A DNA stretch of 64,000 nucleotides. It comes from Porphyra umbilicalis (taxonomy: Eukaryota; Rhodophyta; Bangiophyceae; Bangiales; Bangiaceae). The stretch spans positions 62,001 to 126,000 of the forward strand of contig KV918837.1 in the NCBI GenBank assembly GCA_002049455.2, in the 5' to 3' direction. Below the pieces are notes generated by a model. The model worked only from the letters and a program-made list of their open reading frames with translations. It had not been told where the DNA came from and ran no database searches. The translations under genes were made by a program, and so were the position numbers. Positions 60,709-64,000 of the stretch are shown here, one piece after another (positions within the stretch are counted from its first letter, which is position 1; every line of letters begins with the position of its first letter).

Positions 60709-61301
60709 AGTCGACGGGTGGCGGTCACGGCACCCGGCAACCCGCACGGGTTATGGCGGTCCGACATCGACAATGCCGGACGGGGACGAACACAATGAGG
60801 AGCGGTGGTGCACGAAGTGATCGCGTCGGTCTGAGGGCGGGGGGCACCAGGACCCGCTGACGCGGCGGCTACTGCTGGCTGCGGCCAGCGGTGGTCGCGG
60901 CCCTGCTCTGGGGCCCAGCCTCGACGCTGTGAGTCAGCTGTGCGTGTCTCTGCTGGGACTGAATCCCACCTCGGGAGCCATGTGGGAAGTCCACCATTCG
61001 TGCACGGTGGACCATCCACGGGGCGGCAGGGGCCGATATGGGTGGGTCAAGTGACGTCGGACCCACGACTGTGCGAAGCTTGCAGCATGAGCACCTTGGC
61101 AATGCAACAATGCACTGCGCTCTGGGTCCAGATCCAAGCTCTGTATACGATCAGGTGGCAGCGCCGCGGGCCCAAAACCTCCGTCAAGAGCACGTCTGCT
61201 TTGGCGTGTTTCGGGACGAACAGATAATCTGAAAACTGCCCTGGAGCTCTGTTATGGTTGCTTTTGTCCAGAAAGAGCGCCAAAACCATCTGTTCGCCGG
61301 G
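60709..61301. other. Region between the 607-aa gene and the TIR element; nothing recognised
   Basis: GC content falls from left to right. It should include the 5' region of the minus-strand 607-aa gene. No TATA-like box, RNA gene or domain-bearing frame was found. Short frames at 60,938-61,320 on both strands end without similarity to anything known to me. Confidence 0.4.
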
Positions 61302-62110
61302 ATATGGTGCGTGTCCCAAAAATGAGACATGCGCATTTTCTGAAGGACTGACAACTCACTGCACAGGGGCAGGCGGCGTGGAGTACGAGAAATTTCTCGA
61401 CTGGCCTCCATGGAAAGAGCCTCTCCCGACGCGTGCCTGGCTGACAACTCCTTAATACCCGCCTGTGGGCCCCCTCAGATATGGTGCGTGTCCCAAAAAT
61501 GAGACATCGCGGTTTTTTCTTTTTTTCTCGGCGCACTGGCCTTCTGCGACGGTCCGATGATGTAATGTGACCCACTCGGTCCCACTGTGCTTCCAGAACA
61601 GCCCCTGACAGTGCTGGCAGAGGCGGCACATCCTGACGTCATGGGTGAAAGTGTCATTCATTGCAACTTCGACAGGTGACGATCACGCGGCCCAATCAAA
61701 TGCACAGATCCTAGAGCAGGCATGTGCTGACAATTTGTCGAGGAAGAAAGCGGCAACACGTTACCAATAAAAACGTGAAAAAGACACCCATGTAGCCCCC
61801 TTTGAGGAAAACAGGATTTGGGACACCCTTCATCGAAGCTCCAGTTAGCACATGAGCTTTGGCGTTACAAACCTTTAACCCCAAGAACCTGAAACAGACT
61901 GGCTGCAAGATCGGGGCTATCTGAGAGGTCCACAGAACAGGGCCCACAGGCGGGTATTCAGGAGTTGTCGGCCAAGCACGCGTCAGGAGAGGCTCTTTCC
62001 ATGGAGGCCAATCGAGATTTTTCTCGTACCCCACGCCGCCTGCCCCCGTGCAGTGATGCGTCAGTTCTTCATAACACGCGCATGTTTCATTTTTGGGACA
62101 CGCACCATAT
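61302..62110. mobile_element. Non-autonomous TIR element with ~170-bp terminal inverted repeats
   Basis: The left arm 61302-61472 begins atatggtgcgtgtcccaaaa and includes ggcaggcggcgtgg, cctccatggaaagag and cccgcctgtgggccc. The right arm, 61939-62110, carries the same blocks in reverse order and orientation. A TA sits at each end (61303-61304, 62108-62109) and may be a target duplication of Tc1/mariner type. A third copy of the first 30 bases lies in direct orientation at 61,479, just inside the left arm. The 809-bp element has no room for a transposase, and the frames in it are arms read in different directions. Confidence 0.75.
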
Positions 62111-62934
62111 CCTAAAAGCTATTCCGACTCGAATTAGAAAAGCGATAGCCGCACAGCTATTCTTGGTCAGCGGAAGCCAGAATCAAGTTCATAGGTAGTT
62201 CTAGTTCCACGGCCCAAACAACAAAAGGGCTTCTTCGTCCAAAAAGTGATGTTACATCGGACTTCAGGTGGTTAATGGGACACGTTGTGCAACGTGGCGT
62301 GAACGATAGCATCTCATTGTTAACAATGCTCCAAGCGAGGCTGGAAATGCGAACGGGCCTGAGCAGACACGTCGCGTGGGCTGTGACTTCATCGCTGCAG
62401 ACGCGCCGCCCCCAGAGCGGGCTCCCGCTTCTCCCACCCCCCCCCCCGCACGCCTAGTTATCCCTGCCAGGAAACGCAATTAAAAGGACGGGAAGCAGGG
62501 AGGGGAAGTCCAAATCACACTAAGATTAAGTGTGATCTAATCAGCACTAGTAAACAGATCGATTGATTGACATTGCAGTCGATCGGTCTCTTGTATCTCA
62601 ATCGAGCGATGAGAATCGGCGTGTTTGCACGTGTCAATCAGCGCGATCGCTCGGCTGGGAACGATCAACCAAGGTGGAAGTCCTAGAGTCATGATATAGT
62701 CATTATAGATGAACTGACGGGTGCCACTTGAGATGGGAAGCTTTCCCGAAGTGCATTAACTCGGTTACTGGGTGGTTACGGTCACAAGGAAACTCATGTT
62801 CTGCGGGTGGGAAACCTGCCATTGCCATTGTGATATCATACTCGATGTCAAGTTGCGTTCGCAGCCGCACTGGATTGTACCATTCTCGTGGATACAAGAG
62901 CTGAGTCCCTGCCCCGCCGGCCGTGCTTTGGGAA
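62111..62934. other. AT-richer unique region before the 116-bp satellite
   Basis: No gene was recognised. Features seen are a C9 run near 62,440, a purine-rich stretch at 62,487-62,508, and AT-rich sequence at 62,510-62,700 with repeated atcga/gatcg words. Composition differs strongly from the gene island. Confidence 0.4.
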
Positions 62935-64000
62935 GATCCCTGCCGGCAGGCGATTGTCATAGTAGCCTGTTTTGCAGTCAAAAATGGGCATGGAGGCTGC
63001 TCAGGCCATGTCATCGCTCGGTCCCACAGCCGCTCGTCTTGTTTTGGGGCTTTTCCCGCCGGCAGGCGCTGGTCATGGTAGCCTGTTTTGCTGTCAAAAA
63101 TGGGCATGGAGGCTGCTCAGGCCATGTCAGCGCTCGGTCGCACAGCCGCTCGTCTTGTTTTGGGGCTTTTCCCGCCGGCAGGCGCTGGTCATGGTAGCCT
63201 GTTTTGCTGTCAAAAATGGGCATGGAGGCTGCTCAGGCCACGTCAGCGCTCGGTCCCACAGCCGCTTGTCTTGTGTTGGGGCTTTTCCCGCCGGCAGGCG
63301 CTGGTCATGGTAGCCTGTTTTGCTGTCAAAAGTAGGTGTGGAGGCTGCTCAGGCCATGTCAGCGCTAGGTCCCACAGCCGCTTGTCTTGTTTTGGGGCTT
63401 TTCCCGCCGGCAGGCGCTGGTCATGGTAGCCTAATTTTGCTGTCAGAAATGGGCATGGAGGCTGCTCAGGCCATGTCAGCGCTCGGTCGCACAGCCGCTT
63501 GTCTTGTGTTGGGGCTCTTCCCGCCGGCAGGCGCTGGTCATGGTAGCCTGTTTTGCTGTCAAAAATAGGTGTGGAGGCTGCTCAGGCCATGTCAGCGCTC
63601 GGTCGCGCAGCCGCTTGTCTTGTTTTGGGGCTTTTCCCGCCGGCAGGCGCTGGTCATGGTAGCCTGTTTTGCTGTCAAAAATGGGCATGGAGGCTGCTCA
63701 GGCCATGTCAGCGCTAGGTCCCACAGCCGCTTGTCTTGTTTTGGGGCTTTTCCCGCCGGCAGGCGATGGTCATGGTAGCCTAATTTTGCTGTCAGAAATG
63801 GGCATGGACGCTGCTCAGGCCATGTCAGCGCTCGGTCCCACAGCCGCTTGTCTTGTGTTGGGGCTTTTCCCGCCGGCAGGCGCTGGTCATGGTAGCCTGT
63901 TTTGCTGTCAAAAGTAGGTGTGGAGGCTGCTCAGGCCATGTCAGCGCTCGGTCGCGCAGCCGCTTGTCTTGTTTTGGGGCTTTTCCCGCCGGCAGGCGCT
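62935..64000. repeat. 116-bp satellite array, at least 9 copies, running off the window
   Basis: The word tcatggtagcc marks each unit. Its anchors stand at 62955 (degenerate), 63071, 63187, 63303, 63419, 63536, 63652, 63768 and 63885, spaced 116 bp, or 117 bp where an extra base occurs (taattttgc). Each unit includes gctgctcaggccatgtcagc and ttttcccgccggcaggcgct. Two sub-types alternate (gggcatgg against aggtgtgg). Since 116 is not divisible by three, the frames across it are not conserved coding sequence. It is unrelated to the 681-bp satellite. Confidence 0.95.

Noticed and set aside
62972-63917. Short frames across the 116-bp satellite
   Set aside because: The unit length is not divisible by three, so each frame changes from copy to copy.

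Overview
The window is nuclear DNA of a eukaryote with an extremely GC-rich, intron-poor genome. Genes are single, widely spaced and monocistronic, with Kozak-like starts (CCACC-ATG) and no Shine-Dalgarno sites. Two eukaryotic hallmarks are clear: an RBR ubiquitin-ligase domain and an NDRG-family protein. Long uninterrupted Ala/Gly/Pro-rich frames without introns, a Hog-type Hint domain and a GC-rich/repeat-rich layout would suit a bangiophyte red alga (Porphyra/Pyropia type). That placement is inference only.

Layout. (1) 1-14,000: a host gene island with three protein genes. A giant RBR E3-like protein lies on the minus strand (7085 to 46). An NDRG-family protein lies on the plus strand (9841-10830). 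A secreted Hint (hedgehog/intein) protein lies on the minus strand (13734 to 11200). The NDRG gene is intact. The other two read coherently only if one extra base is allowed at several C/G homopolymers, and every one of the 13 corrections is +1. With those bases both genes come out as exact multiples of three. This points to homopolymer under-calling in the assembly rather than true pseudogenes. All three genes have a C11-C16 run 10-16 nt before the start codon and G-runs just after the stop. (2) 14,000-18,300: low-complexity GC-rich DNA grading into gene-free DNA with a perfect 50-bp palindrome. (3) 18,317-55,090: a 36.8-kb tandem array of about 54 copies of a ~681-bp satellite. Monomer lengths are 659, 674, 681 or 703 bp, and the array has higher-order organisation; it is a plausible centromeric or heterochromatic block. 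(4) 55,083-58,572: a decayed non-LTR retrotransposon (RT C-terminal part plus an endonuclease-like tail) split by a 1.8-kb TIR transposon, which itself holds a 401-bp MITE. (5) 58,885-60,708: one unrecognised 607-aa gene on the minus strand. (6) 61,302-62,110: a TIR element with long terminal repeats. (7) 62,935-64,000: a second, unrelated 116-bp satellite running off the right edge.

The genes do not form a pathway. The window reads as a host gene island next to a repeat block with nested transposons at its far border. The most unusual observations are the poly-C/poly-G bracketing of the three host genes, the +1-only frame breaks, and the higher-order structure of the 681-bp array.
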